Of a stretch of DNA of 64,000 nt, positions 27,257 to 37,872 are shown one piece after another. The DNA is from Gemmatimonadota bacterium. GTDB taxonomy: Bacteria; Gemmatimonadota; Gemmatimonadetes; Longimicrobiales; Gaopeijiaceae. The translations under genes were made by a program, and so were the position numbers. Position 1 is the first letter of the stretch; the number at the start of each line of letters is the position of its first letter. Location of the stretch: assembly GCA_022340865.1 (NCBI GenBank), contig JAJDNC010000049.1, positions 26,522 through 90,521 on the forward strand. The letters run 5' to 3'. The notes under the pieces are model-generated. The model searched no databases, was not told where the DNA came from, and worked only from the letters and a program-made list of their open reading frames with translations.

Positions 27257-30085
27257 TCAGCGCCGGTCGAGATCGCGCGTCATCACCAGCGAGCGGCCGG
27301 CCTCGGGAAGCTCCGCAATCACCTTGAGCACATAGCGCCCGGTGGGGACGCCGCTCAGGTCCGCCGTCACGTACTCGCGCGTGGGCCCCTCCTTCGCCGG
27401 CCGCCGATCCCAGACGGTGGAAAACCCGTCAAATCCGGCGGGCCGTATGGGCAGGTGCCTGACTGCACCGGTCGAGCGGTCCTGCAGCTCGGCGTGCAGG
27501 CGGTACTCCGTCACCGCGCTCTCCAGGCCATAGAGCTCGAACAGCAGACCCACGGAGTCCGCCGCCACCGGCTCGCCGAGGGAATAGGGCACGACCCAGG
27601 ACGCATCGGGCCGCACGTCCTGCGTGCCGGGGTTCGCGACGTGCACCACCATCACGTCGGAGTATGTGATACCCGGGTCGCCCTCGTGGCCGTGCGCGGG
27701 CTGTCTCAGCGAGGCCGCTTGGCCCAGACGCCCATGGAAGAACTCGATGTCTACGGTCTTCACGTCGGGCCCCGCCGACAACACCTCGGAGAGGGGGGCT
27801 GGGACGGCGGGAACCCTCCGCACCGACGAGCTCAGCTTCTCGCCGTGGGCCCCCAGCAGGAACACGCCGACATCGAGAGTGTCCCGTTCGCCGGTGGCGA
27901 AGCCCGCGGGCACCTGGCTGTTCACCCACACCACCGAGCGGCTCGGAACGGTGCCGCGGAATCGGCTCACCTGCCCCGCGAGGGGCGACACCGTCCGGGC
28001 ATCCGCTCCGTAGCGCTGCGGGAAGACGCCGCTCAGCTCGCCCAGATACGCCTTCCCCTCGGACGTGAGATTCATGCTCTCGGAGGACGCCATGCGACGG
28101 AAGGTCAGCGCAGGCGCGGAGCTGCCGTAATCCCAGAACGTCGTGCGTACGCCGCTGGCATCGGCCACTTCCCAGACCTCGTTGGGCCGGCCGTAGCGCA
28201 CCCACACGCGCCCGGGGTCGGACGCCGCGCTCCCGAAGCGGAGGTGGGCGTACGCGGTGCGTGCGTAGTGCTCGACCTCGCGCTCGTTGACCTTGGTCGT
28301 GAGGATCGGATCCAGCTGCGTCCAGAACGCATGCAGCCACGCCGCCCGCTCGCTTCCTCCCAGGGAGCGGTATTGGTCCGCCTGGTCGGGAGTCATGAGC
28401 GCGCTAGGGTCCTGGAGCTCGGCGACCTCGTCGGTGGGAAGATCCTGGAACGCGACGCGGAAGCGGTTCTCCGCCTCCTCGGAGCGCCCGAGGCGTTGAA
28501 GCGCGATGCCCTCCAGGAGCAGACCGTAGGGGTGTCCACCGGATGCCGCCACGAACCGGCGGGCACCACCGAGGACGTCATTCCAGCGCCACTCGTCGGC
28601 GAGCTCGAGGAGCAGCTCGACGTTCGCCCCCACATGAGCCGGATACGCATCCACCGCGGACCGGAACGACCCCACCATCATGACGTAGTCGGCGTCCACG
28701 TCTTGGTTGCCGGTGCGCTCGAACGCCGTCTCCATCGCATGCCCCAACTGCGCGGGGCACGTGTAGTTCCAGGCGATGAGCTGCTCCACGGGGACGTACC
28801 CCGACGTGGCGTCGCCGGACGAGCGGGCCTGGGGGCACGACCCGGAGGAGAGGGCGTCGGCCTGCAGGCGGCCCAGGTAACGGGAGGCCAGCCACTTCTC
28901 CTTCACCAGGGTCCCCCGCTCGTACTCGAGCTCCGAGAGGATCGCCGGTGAAGAGCCCGCGGGTGCGCGTCGTGCGCGCTCCAGCCCACGCTCGAAGAGG
29001 GTGCGCGCCTCGGTCTGCAGCCCCTGACGCCGGCGAAGCCGGGCCAGAGCGAGGAACGGCGCGGGGTTGTCCGGATCGTGGATGATGGCGTGCTCCAGCG
29101 CGTCGCCCACCCGGGTCCGCCACGCCGTAGGCTGCACGCCAGCCGGCGGCTCACCGTCGAGGATCGCGTCGATGGGACCGAGGCGCCGGAGGAGCGCGTC
29201 GTCGCCGATGGCCTTTCTGAGCAGCTCCCCCGCCTCTTGATCGACGGGCATCGGCAACGACCCCGAGCCACGCCACTCGGGGACCTCCTCCGGAAGCGCG
29301 GCGGATGGGTTTCCTCCTCCCTCCGTGGCGCCCCCGTCGGAGGCGCTCAAGCTGTCATCCGACGGAACCCGGAAGCGTACGTCGAACCGCACCCACGTGC
29401 CCACCGCCTGACCGAGGCGGCGTGCCGGAGCGAAGCGCAACGTGGGAGCGACCTGGAGCGCCGCCTTGTCCAGACGCCCGTGGCCCGACCCCTTGGCGAG
29501 GTCCACCACGTTCACGGTGCCGGTGGAGTCCACCCAGAGCTGAAGCCCCACCACGCCGCCGATTCCCGCACGCTGCAGGTCGATGGGATAGTGGCGGCGG
29601 ATGAGCGCCTCCACGCCCGGACGGTCGATGAGCTTCGGCAGCGTGGCGGCGGGGCCGTCGTACGGCCGGGCCTTTGGCTCGGGCGGCGCCGGGGTGTGAC
29701 GCTCGGGAGTGGTCATTCGGGGCTCGGCGACCGGCGGCGCCGCCTGCTCCGTCAGAGGCCGGTTCACGGTCCGGGACTCGGGCCGGGGCTTGGCAGCCTG
29801 GATGACGCGCGTCTGCACGACGTCGACGAGCCGCACCAGAGCCGCCCGTGCCGAGGGGACACCCACGGCCACCAGCAGGAGGGCCGCGATGCTCGCCGCC
29901 AGAAGAAGAGGCTTGAAGTCCCACCGCCTTCCGTGCCCGAGCTGAGCCCACTCGCGGACCAGCTCCGCTTCGAGCTCGGGCCCGAATGACGGTCGCTCCT
30001 CGTACCGGATGGATTCGAGCTCCTCCCGGAGCTCCGCCATCTCCCGCGGGACCTCCATGCCTTCGGAGTCCGATCTATCGTTCAT
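27257..30085 (-). CDS. Membrane-anchored TonB-C/TPR/GWxTD-domain protein
   Basis: A 942-aa protein. Residues 1-57 are charged and probably cytoplasmic; one membrane helix follows (LLLAASIAALLLVAVGV, about 60-76); then a Pro-rich linker; a TonB C-terminal-like domain (about 157-240, GGVVGLQLWVDSTGTVNVVD); a helical TPR-like region (about 300-560); a GWxTD domain near 570-650 (WTQLDPILTTKVNEREVEHY and GRVWVRYGRPNEVWE); and a beta-rich C-terminus. The start ATG overlaps the sigma-factor gene by 11 bp, the position an anti-sigma gene would occupy. Inference: a trans-envelope sensor or scaffold whose short N-terminus may bind the sigma factor. GWxTD function is not established to my knowledge. Confidence 0.8.
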   Translation of the reverse strand: MNDRSDSEGMEVPREMAELREELESIRYEERPSFGPELEAELVREWAQLGHGRRWDFKPLLLAASIAALLLVAVGVPSARAALVRLVDVVQTRVIQAAKPRPESRTVNRPLTEQAAPPVAEPRMTTPERHTPAPPEPKARPYDGPAATLPKLIDRPGVEALIRRHYPIDLQRAGIGGVVGLQLWVDSTGTVNVVDLAKGSGHGRLDKAALQVAPTLRFAPARRLGQAVGTWVRFDVRFRVPSDDSLSASDGGATEGGGNPSAALPEEVPEWRGSGSLPMPVDQEAGELLRKAIGDDALLRRLGPIDAILDGEPPAGVQPTAWRTRVGDALEHAIIHDPDNPAPFLALARLRRRQGLQTEARTLFERGLERARRAPAGSSPAILSELEYERGTLVKEKWLASRYLGRLQADALSSGSCPQARSSGDATSGYVPVEQLIAWNYTCPAQLGHAMETAFERTGNQDVDADYVMMVGSFRSAVDAYPAHVGANVELLLELADEWRWNDVLGGARRFVAASGGHPYGLLLEGIALQRLGRSEEAENRFRVAFQDLPTDEVAELQDPSALMTPDQADQYRSLGGSERAAWLHAFWTQLDPILTTKVNEREVEHYARTAYAHLRFGSAASDPGRVWVRYGRPNEVWEVADASGVRTTFWDYGSSAPALTFRRMASSESMNLTSEGKAYLGELSGVFPQRYGADARTVSPLAGQVSRFRGTVPSRSVVWVNSQVPAGFATGERDTLDVGVFLLGAHGEKLSSSVRRVPAVPAPLSEVLSAGPDVKTVDIEFFHGRLGQAASLRQPAHGHEGDPGITYSDVMVVHVANPGTQDVRPDASWVVPYSLGEPVAADSVGLLFELYGLESAVTEYRLHAELQDRSTGAVRHLPIRPAGFDGFSTVWDRRPAKEGPTREYVTADLSGVPTGRYVLKVIAELPEAGRSLVMTRDLDRR

Positions 30086-30674
30086 GTTCCTGCATTCTCT
30101 CTCGTTCGAGGCGTTCCACGGCTGCCTTGAGGCGCTTGAGCGCACGGTGGAGCCGCACCGCCACCGCGTTGTTGCTGATGCCCAGGTGCTCCGCGATCTC
30201 GCTGTTGTCGAGTCCCGAGCCGAACCGGAGCGCAACGATCTCCTGATCGGCCCGCCGGAGCGTCTGAGTCCCGTTCAGCAGGCGCTGGATCCGTTCCTCG
30301 CGGACCACTCTCTCCTCCTGGGAGGGGAGCTCCGCGACCAGGTCGGGCACGCGGTCCAGAGAGACGTGGAGCGAGCCACGCCGCCTGAGGGACCTCAGGT
30401 GGTCCGTCACGGCGTTGCGCGCGATCCGCAGGAGCCACGTCCTGGGCGAGGCGAGATCGGGGTTGTACCGGTGGAGGGAGCGGAGCGCCTTCATGAACAC
30501 GTCCGAGGTCACGTCCTCGGCCGCCTCCCTCGTCGCCACCCGGAAACGCACGTACCGGTAGACCACGCTCCGGTGGTCGTGGAACCAGGCCTCGAAGTCC
30601 TGGGGCAGCTTCCCCGGGACGTTCGCGGGAACCGCTCGTAGGCCTGAATCGGGCACGCGCTGTTGGGTATGCAT
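30075..30674 (-). CDS. Sigma-70 family (ECF-type) RNA polymerase sigma factor
   Basis: A 199-aa sigma factor with region 2 (RSVVYRYVRFRVATREAAED, then DVFMKALRSLHRY and SPRTWLLRIARNAVTDHLR) and region 4 (QEIVALRFGSGLDNSEIAEH, then GISNNAVAVRLHRALKRLK). ATG 30674 is preferred because the longer frame to 30941 reads through an upstream hairpin region. The stop lies inside the start of the GWxTD gene. Upstream on the minus strand a GGTAAC element near 30708 and CGTATAC near the ATG hint at an autoregulated ECF promoter, but this is weak. Confidence 0.88.
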   Translation of the reverse strand: MHTQQRVPDSGLRAVPANVPGKLPQDFEAWFHDHRSVVYRYVRFRVATREAAEDVTSDVFMKALRSLHRYNPDLASPRTWLLRIARNAVTDHLRSLRRRGSLHVSLDRVPDLVAELPSQEERVVREERIQRLLNGTQTLRRADQEIVALRFGSGLDNSEIAEHLGISNNAVAVRLHRALKRLKAAVERLERERMQEHER

Positions 30675-30778
30675 TGCCCCCGTATACGCGGAATCCGGCG
30701 TCGCGTTACCGGCTTCGGCCCCCGGCGGGGGCTGTTTTCGCCGGGGATCTTCGGGTGCGCTTCGGTCCCGCCGCCTCG

Positions 30779-31006
30779 TCACCGGACCCGCCAGCGGCGG
30801 GTGGCGACTCTCACCGCCGCGGCCGCCGCCTCCGGCGAGCGCACTGCAACCTCGAGCTCCGCATGGCAATGGCTGCACGAGACCCACGCCTGGGGCCCGG
30901 CGTCCAGATCCACCTCGTCGGTGTGTCCGCACACCGGGCACCGATAGCTATGCCACCGGTGGGCACCCGGCACGGCCGGGGTCGGGAGGGTCGGCACATC
31001 GTCCAT
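30779..31006 (-). CDS. Small zinc-ribbon protein
   Basis: A 75-aa protein with two CxxC pairs (YRCPVCGHTDEVD and VSCSHCHAELEVA), the pattern of a rubredoxin-like zinc ribbon, followed by an Ala/Arg-rich tail. No catalytic motif. It starts 11 bp after the gapA stop on the same strand and is probably cotranscribed with gapA. Function unknown. Confidence 0.7.
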   Translation of the reverse strand: MDDVPTLPTPAVPGAHRWHSYRCPVCGHTDEVDLDAGPQAWVSCSHCHAELEVAVRSPEAAAAAVRVATRRWRVR

Positions 31007-31017
31007 GGTCCTGCCTT

Positions 31018-32857
<1,840 letters not shown>

Positions 32858-32861
<4 letters not shown>

Positions 32862-33697
32862 CCGTCCTGCCTCAGGCGGTATGCCTCGCGCATGGCCTCC
32901 ACCGGAGCGGGGCGCTCCCACCACCGCTCGAAGGATGCCGCCCCCTGTTGCACGAGCATCTCGGAGCCGTCGGTGGCACGGACGCCGAAGGCCTCCGCCG
33001 CCCGCACGAAGGGCGTGGCGACGCGTCCGTAGACCAGGTCCATGGCCGCCCCGGCCCGGAGCAGGAGCTCGAAGTCGAGGGGGCTGGGATCGTCGGGCGA
33101 CAAGCCCAGCCGTGTGGCGTTCACCACCAGGTCGAAGCTCTCTCCCCTCAGCTCCTCGGTCAGGCTCACCACTCTGGCCCGGTCTCCCCCGATACGCCGG
33201 GCCACGGCGCGAGCGCGTTCCGGGCTCCGGTTCAGGAGCACCACCTGGTCCACCCGTTCCTCGAGGAGGGCCATGAGGGTGGCGCGGGCGGCCCCGCCCG
33301 CACCGAGGAGCAGCACCCGCATGCCTTCGGGCGATCCGTCCACGAACGACCGCAGGGTCCGGCGGAAGCCCTCCACGTCGGTATTGTCGCCGTGGACTTG
33401 TCCGTCCTTCCCGCTCCAGAAGGTGTTGCACGCGCCGGTGCGCCGGACGGCTTCGCTGGCGGTGTCCAGCACCGCCGCCGCCTTCTCCTTGTACGGAAGC
33501 GTGATGTTGCCGCCGCCGCCGGCCCGCGCGAGGCCGCGCATGAGACCCGCAAGGTCGTCGGCCGCACAGCGCACCGCGACGTACACGCCGTCGACGTCGG
33601 CCTCGGCGCAAGCGGTGTTCTGAACCACGGGCGAGAGGGAGTGGCTGACGGGATCCCCCAGCAGCATGAGGACCCGCGTGGATGAGGTGAGGGTCAT
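32858..33697 (-). CDS. aroE: Shikimate dehydrogenase
   Basis: NADP-dependent reduction of 3-dehydroshikimate in aromatic amino-acid synthesis. The protein is 279 aa. Substrate-site SHSLSP, the catalytic Lys in NITLPYKEKA, the Asp in GDNTDVEGFRR, and the nucleotide loop LLLGAGGAARATL with NRSPERAR are present. The ATG at 33697 overlaps the phosphatase stop (ATGA). The ending QGAASFERWWE is typical. Confidence 0.93.
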
Positions 33698-34194
33698 GGT
33701 GCGACGATGGGCTCCAATCGACGGAGCGCGCGCTCGATGAGGCGCTCCAGCAGGGTGAAGGTGGCTTCGTACTCGTCGTCGGAGCCACCGAAGGGATCGG
33801 TTACCGACGCGGGGATCCCGTCCGGGTCGTCTGCGGCGGCGAACGCCGTCAGCAGCGAGGCCTTGTCCCCGCCGCCGAGCTCGACGACCCGCAGGAGGTG
33901 GCTCGGCGACATCGTGAGGACGAGGTCGGCCCAGGCGAGGGAGTCGGGGGTGAGAGGCGAGGCCCGGTGGTCGTCGAGGTCGAGGCCGTGCCGCGCAGCC
34001 GCCGCGCGCGCCCCGTCGGAGGGAGGCGAGCCCGCCACGGCTCCCGTTCCCGCCGAACGGACCTCGATGTGCCGCCAGCCCCGGTCGCCGACGGCCCGGC
34101 GGGCGATGGCCTCCGCCATGGGGCTGCGGCAGGTGTTGCCGCTGCACACGAAGAGCAGCCTGAAGGGCTCGGCGGGGGGCTGGTCAGCGGCCAT
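33694..34194 (-). CDS. Low-molecular-weight protein phosphatase (tyrosine or arginine)
   Basis: A 166-aa LMW-PTP. The P-loop FVCSGNTCRSPMAE near residue 15 supplies the nucleophile Cys and the phosphate-binding Arg, and the general-acid Asp is in VTDPFGGSDDEYEATF, where DP is followed by F. Similar genes beside YrdC/Sua5 in Bacillus encode the arginine phosphatase YwlE, and the order here (YrdC then LMW-PTP) matches that pairing, so an arginine-phosphatase role is possible. The start overlaps the tsaC-like gene by 11 bp and the stop overlaps aroE. Confidence 0.88.
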   Translation of the reverse strand: MAADQPPAEPFRLLFVCSGNTCRSPMAEAIARRAVGDRGWRHIEVRSAGTGAVAGSPPSDGARAAAARHGLDLDDHRASPLTPDSLAWADLVLTMSPSHLLRVVELGGGDKASLLTAFAAADDPDGIPASVTDPFGGSDDEYEATFTLLERLIERALRRLEPIVAP

Positions 34195-34849
34195 GGATCT
34201 CCGGCAGCACGCAGCGCAGCCGCCCCAGGGGGACCGTCCCCTCGCGGATGACGACGCAGCGGGCATTGGTGCAGTCGATGACGGTGGAGGGCCCCGACGG
34301 CGGCAGCGTGCCCGCGTCGAGGACCCACATCTCGGGTCCGGCCCCCAGCGTGCGCGCCACCTCCAACGCCTCGGTGCCCGACCGCGCCGGCGACTCGCCG
34401 GGGACGTTGGCGCTGGTGGAGGTGAGGGGCGCCGCCACGGCGGCCAGAAGCCGGGCCACGAGCGGGTGGGGACTGACGCGCACGGCCACGCTCCCCGCGG
34501 GGCTACGGACGCCGGGAGGAAAGACGCCGTCGGGATCGCCGAGCACCAGCGTGAGCGCGCCGGGCCAGAAGATGCGGGCCAGCTCCCGGGCCTCCGCGGT
34601 CCACGAGAGGCCCGCCACGTCGTCCACGCCCCGCACCACGGCGATGAAGGGCTTCTCCGGCTCCCGCCGCTTCAGGGCCCGGAGGCGGGCGACGGCCTTG
34701 GGCGTGCACAGTCCCCCCAGGCCGTACACCGTCTCGGTGGGATACGCCGCCAGCCCTCCGCCGCGAACGTGGTCCGCGACACCACCGAGGTCCATGGAGT
34801 CGATGTCGGCTCCACGGAGATCCATCACGGTCGGGCCGGGGCTCACCAT
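34184..34849 (-). CDS. YrdC/Sua5-type threonylcarbamoyl-AMP synthase
   Basis: Makes threonylcarbamoyl-AMP for the t6A37 modification of tRNA. The protein is 221 aa, a YrdC domain only, without the Sua5 C-terminal domain. Motifs are AAYPTETVYGLGGLC near residue 34, the basic LKRREPEKPFIAVV, and PLTSTSANVPGESPA. The ATG at 34849 overlaps the ispD stop by 7 bases; a later ATG (MDLRG) is possible. Confidence 0.9.
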   Translation of the reverse strand: MVSPGPTVMDLRGADIDSMDLGGVADHVRGGGLAAYPTETVYGLGGLCTPKAVARLRALKRREPEKPFIAVVRGVDDVAGLSWTAEARELARIFWPGALTLVLGDPDGVFPPGVRSPAGSVAVRVSPHPLVARLLAAVAAPLTSTSANVPGESPARSGTEALEVARTLGAGPEMWVLDAGTLPPSGPSTVIDCTNARCVVIREGTVPLGRLRCVLPEIHGR

Positions 34850-35526
34850 GCCGTCGCCCTCCGGGACTGCAGAAGGGCCTCCGCCACGGGCACGTCCTCG
34901 GGGCGTGTCACCTTTATGTTCGACGGACCGTCGTCCACCAGGTGGACCTCCCCGCCCACGCGCTCCACCAGCGCGGCGTCGTCGGTGGCATCCCCTCCGC
35001 CCATGGCGTAGGCGCGTCGCAGGACATCCGCAGGAAAGACCTGAGGCGTGTGCGCATGCCAGAACCGGGCGCGGTCGGGCGTGCCCACGATGGCGCCGTC
35101 GAGCCCAACCTCCTTGAGGGTGTCCACCGCCGGGCATCCGGCTACCGCACCGCACCCTCCGGAGGCCAGGTCGATGCAACGCGCCACCACCTCCGCCGTG
35201 ACCAGCGGGCGCGCGGCGTCGTGCACCGCGATGACCTCCAGGTCCCGGGGCAGCGCCGCCAGCGCCGCGCGTACGGAGTCGGTACGGGTGTCCCCACCCG
35301 CCACCACGCCCACGCGGGCATCGAGATCCACGAGCCAGGACGGCGGGGAGGCCGCGTCTTCGGGAGCGAGGGCCACCACCACCGACACGACCCGAGGGTC
35401 GTCGAGGAGGGGCCGCAGCGCATGCACCAGAACCGGCTCGCCGAGCAACTCGATGAACGGCTTGCGCACACCGCCCATCCGCCGCCCGGCGCCTGCTGCC
35501 GGTACGGCGACGCCGACGCGGATCAC
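34843..35526 (-). CDS. ispD: 2-C-methyl-D-erythritol 4-phosphate cytidylyltransferase
   Basis: The third step of the MEP isoprenoid pathway. The protein is 227 aa. The CTP-binding start VAVPAAGAGRRMGGVRKPF, VHDAARPLVTAEVV, and the C-terminal DGPSNIKVTRPEDVPVAEAL are diagnostic. It is not fused to IspF here. ATG 35526 overlaps the dnaB stop by 4 bp, placing it downstream of the replicative helicase. Confidence 0.93.
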   Translation of the reverse strand: MIRVGVAVPAAGAGRRMGGVRKPFIELLGEPVLVHALRPLLDDPRVVSVVVALAPEDAASPPSWLVDLDARVGVVAGGDTRTDSVRAALAALPRDLEVIAVHDAARPLVTAEVVARCIDLASGGCGAVAGCPAVDTLKEVGLDGAIVGTPDRARFWHAHTPQVFPADVLRRAYAMGGGDATDDAALVERVGGEVHLVDDGPSNIKVTRPEDVPVAEALLQSRRATAW

Positions 35527-36956
35527 GGGCCGAAGGGGGAGTGACGGTCGTCGGACTGCTGGACCACCGGCCGCTGGTCGAGCGATTCGAATCGGGTCCA
35601 GGCCTTGTGGAACATGAGCTTGACGACGCCCGTGGGGCCGTTCCGCTGCTTGGCGACGATCAGATCCGTCATGCCCTGCACCTCCCGAGCTTCTTCACGC
35701 TTGCCCTGCAGCTCGAGATAGTATTCTTCCCGGTACAGGAACATGACCAGATCGGCATCCTGCTCGATGGAGCCCGATTCCCTCAGGTCGGACAGCTGGG
35801 GTCGGTTTCCGGTCCGCTGCTCCGTCGCGCGGCTGAGCTGCGACAGAGCGATCACCGGCACGCTCAGCTCCCTCGCCAGAGCCTTGAGGCCCCGCGAGAT
35901 CTCGCTGACCTCCTGAACCCGATTGTCGGGCCTCGACGACCCGGACATGAGCTGCAGATAGTCCAGGATGATCAGTCCCAACTCCCGCCCCTCGCGCCTG
36001 ATCTCCGCCTGCAGCCGACGAGCCTTCGCCCGGGTCTCGAGGATCGTCACCCCCGGGGAGTCGTCGATCCAGATGGGAGCCGTGTTCAGATGTCCCGCCG
36101 CGGTGGCGATCCTGGTGTGCTCCTCCGCCTCCAACCGCTTGTGCCGCAGCCGATGCAGGTCGATGGCCGCCTCGGCGCACAGGAGACGCTCCACCAGCTG
36201 CTCCTTCGACATCTCCAGGGAGAGCACCGCCGTCGGCACGTCGTGCCGCAGAGACGCGTTGGCCGCCACGTTCAGTGCCCAGGACGTCTTGCCCATGGAG
36301 GGGCGCGCGGCGACGATGCACAGATCACCGCGTTGGAAGCCCGAGGTCGTGGCATCGAGATCCGCGAACCCCGAGGAGACGCCCGTGACGCCGCCACCGC
36401 TCTCCTGCCGAGCCTCGATCTGCTCCATCGCGGACCAGAGGATCTCCTTGATCCACACGAAGCCCACTCGGCTCTTGCTCTCCGCCACCTGGAAGATCCG
36501 GGCTTCCGCCTGGTCCAGGAGCTCCTCGATGCTGCGCTCCCCCTGGTCGTAGACGTCCCGGATGATCTGCGTGGCCTGCTCCACCAGCCGCCGGAGCAGC
36601 GCCTTGTCCCGAACGATGCGCGCGTGGTACTCCACGTTCGCGGCGGTGGGTACGGCGTCCACCAGAGCCGCCAGGTACTCGAAGCCTCCCGCGGCCTCCA
36701 TCTCGCCGGTCTTCTTCAGCTCCTCCGAGACCGTGATGACATCGATGACGCCGCCGCGCTCGTAGAGCCGGACCATGGCCCGGTAGAGGCGGCGGTTCGC
36801 CTCGCGGTAGAACATCGCTTCGTTGAGGTGCTCGATGGCCCGGGTCACGGCATCCCGGTCGATGAGCATACCCCCCAGCACCGCCGTCTCCGCCTCCAGA
36901 GAGAAGGGGGGCGTACGGTCGAAGACGGCCTGGGCGAAGTTCGCGGACGCTTCCAT
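35523..36956 (-). CDS. dnaB: Replicative DNA helicase
   Basis: The hexameric fork helicase. The protein is 477 aa. The N-terminal domain (PPFSLEAETAVLGGMLIDRD) is followed by the RecA-like motor with Walker A AARPSMGKTSWALN near residue 225, the Walker B region LIILDYLQLMSG, and SQLSRATEQR with SDLRESGSIEQDADLVMFLYR (split), all standard. No intein is present. A 130-bp gap separates it from the UDG gene, so its promoter may lie there. Confidence 0.95.
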   Translation of the reverse strand: MEASANFAQAVFDRTPPFSLEAETAVLGGMLIDRDAVTRAIEHLNEAMFYREANRRLYRAMVRLYERGGVIDVITVSEELKKTGEMEAAGGFEYLAALVDAVPTAANVEYHARIVRDKALLRRLVEQATQIIRDVYDQGERSIEELLDQAEARIFQVAESKSRVGFVWIKEILWSAMEQIEARQESGGGVTGVSSGFADLDATTSGFQRGDLCIVAARPSMGKTSWALNVAANASLRHDVPTAVLSLEMSKEQLVERLLCAEAAIDLHRLRHKRLEAEEHTRIATAAGHLNTAPIWIDDSPGVTILETRAKARRLQAEIRREGRELGLIILDYLQLMSGSSRPDNRVQEVSEISRGLKALARELSVPVIALSQLSRATEQRTGNRPQLSDLRESGSIEQDADLVMFLYREEYYLELQGKREEAREVQGMTDLIVAKQRNGPTGVVKLMFHKAWTRFESLDQRPVVQQSDDRHSPFGP

Positions 36957-37086
36957 GAGTGTCGGGGGACTCTGGCTGTCGAAACGTTCAATCTACGCGG
37001 GCACGCGGTGGCCCGCACACGGTGTCCGCCGCGCGACGGCATCCCGCGTGGACCGGCGGGGCCGAAGGCGGCGGACGATCTCCTCG

Positions 37087-37872
37087 CTATCCCCCGTCCA
37101 TGACCTGTCTGAGAAGCTGGAGGTCGTCCCAGAACGCGCGTGTCCAACCGGAGTTCCGGAGGAGCGCAGCCGGGTGGTACGTCACCACCAGGGGGATGCC
37201 CTCGTAGGCATGGACGGATCCGCGGAGCCGACCGATGGGTTTCTTCTCCCCCGTGAGGAGCTGGGCGGAGAACGTGCCTACGGCGAGCAGCACCTGGGGG
37301 GCCACGAGCTCGAGCTGCTTCTTCAGGTACGGAGAGCACGCCTCGATCTCGTCGGGCAGCGGGTTACGGTTCCCCGGCGGGCGACACTTGAGGACGTTGC
37401 AGATGTAGACCGATTCCTTCCTCGACAGGTCGACGCACGCCAGGAGCAGGTCCAGGAACTGGCCCGCGGCTCCCACGAAGGGGAGCCCGGTGGCGTCCTC
37501 GTTGGCCCCGGGGGCCTCGCCCACCACCACCAGACGCGCGGGGACCGCCCCGTCGGAGAAGACCACCTGCGTCCGCGTGTCGGCCAGACGGCATCGCCTG
37601 CACGCCAAAGCCGTGCTCCGCAGCTCGGTGTAGGAGCCGGGGAGCACCGGTAGGGCATCCCCTCCCGCCCCGCTGTCGACCCTTCGGGGGGAAGTGGCGG
37701 CGCCCGCGGGCCGTGACTCCCGTGCAGGGGAGGAGGCGTCGAGGAGCAGCGCGAGGGCCTCGTCCCGGGTCAGCCCGTCGAGGTAGACCTCGGCACCTCC
37801 CAGCTCGGCGCGCTGCCGGAAGAGACGGGCGGCGTCCCCAGCGGTGCCCCGTTCGCCGCCCTCCCTGCTCAC
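37087..37872 (-). CDS. Uracil-DNA glycosylase, family 4 (iron-sulfur)
   Basis: Removes uracil from DNA. The protein is 261 aa, with an N-terminal extension of about 85 residues before the catalytic domain. The domain has CRRCRLADTRTQVVF (two cluster Cys), the active-site VVGEAPGANEDATGLPFVG, ICNVLKCRPPGNRNP (third Cys), CSPYLKKQLELVAP and VVTYHPAALLRN with the conserved His. These fit the thermophile-type family-4 enzyme. The GTG start overlaps the coaBC stop (GTGA). The extension is Ala/Arg-rich and probably disordered. Confidence 0.91.
   Translation of the reverse strand: MSREGGERGTAGDAARLFRQRAELGGAEVYLDGLTRDEALALLLDASSPARESRPAGAATSPRRVDSGAGGDALPVLPGSYTELRSTALACRRCRLADTRTQVVFSDGAVPARLVVVGEAPGANEDATGLPFVGAAGQFLDLLLACVDLSRKESVYICNVLKCRPPGNRNPLPDEIEACSPYLKKQLELVAPQVLLAVGTFSAQLLTGEKKPIGRLRGSVHAYEGIPLVVTYHPAALLRNSGWTRAFWDDLQLLRQVMDGG

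Noticed and set aside
30720..30750. A GC-rich hairpin followed by GTTTT, terminator-like on the plus strand.
   Set aside because: No plus-strand gene ends there; the arms are short, and it lies upstream of a minus-strand sigma gene, so it is more likely leader structure.
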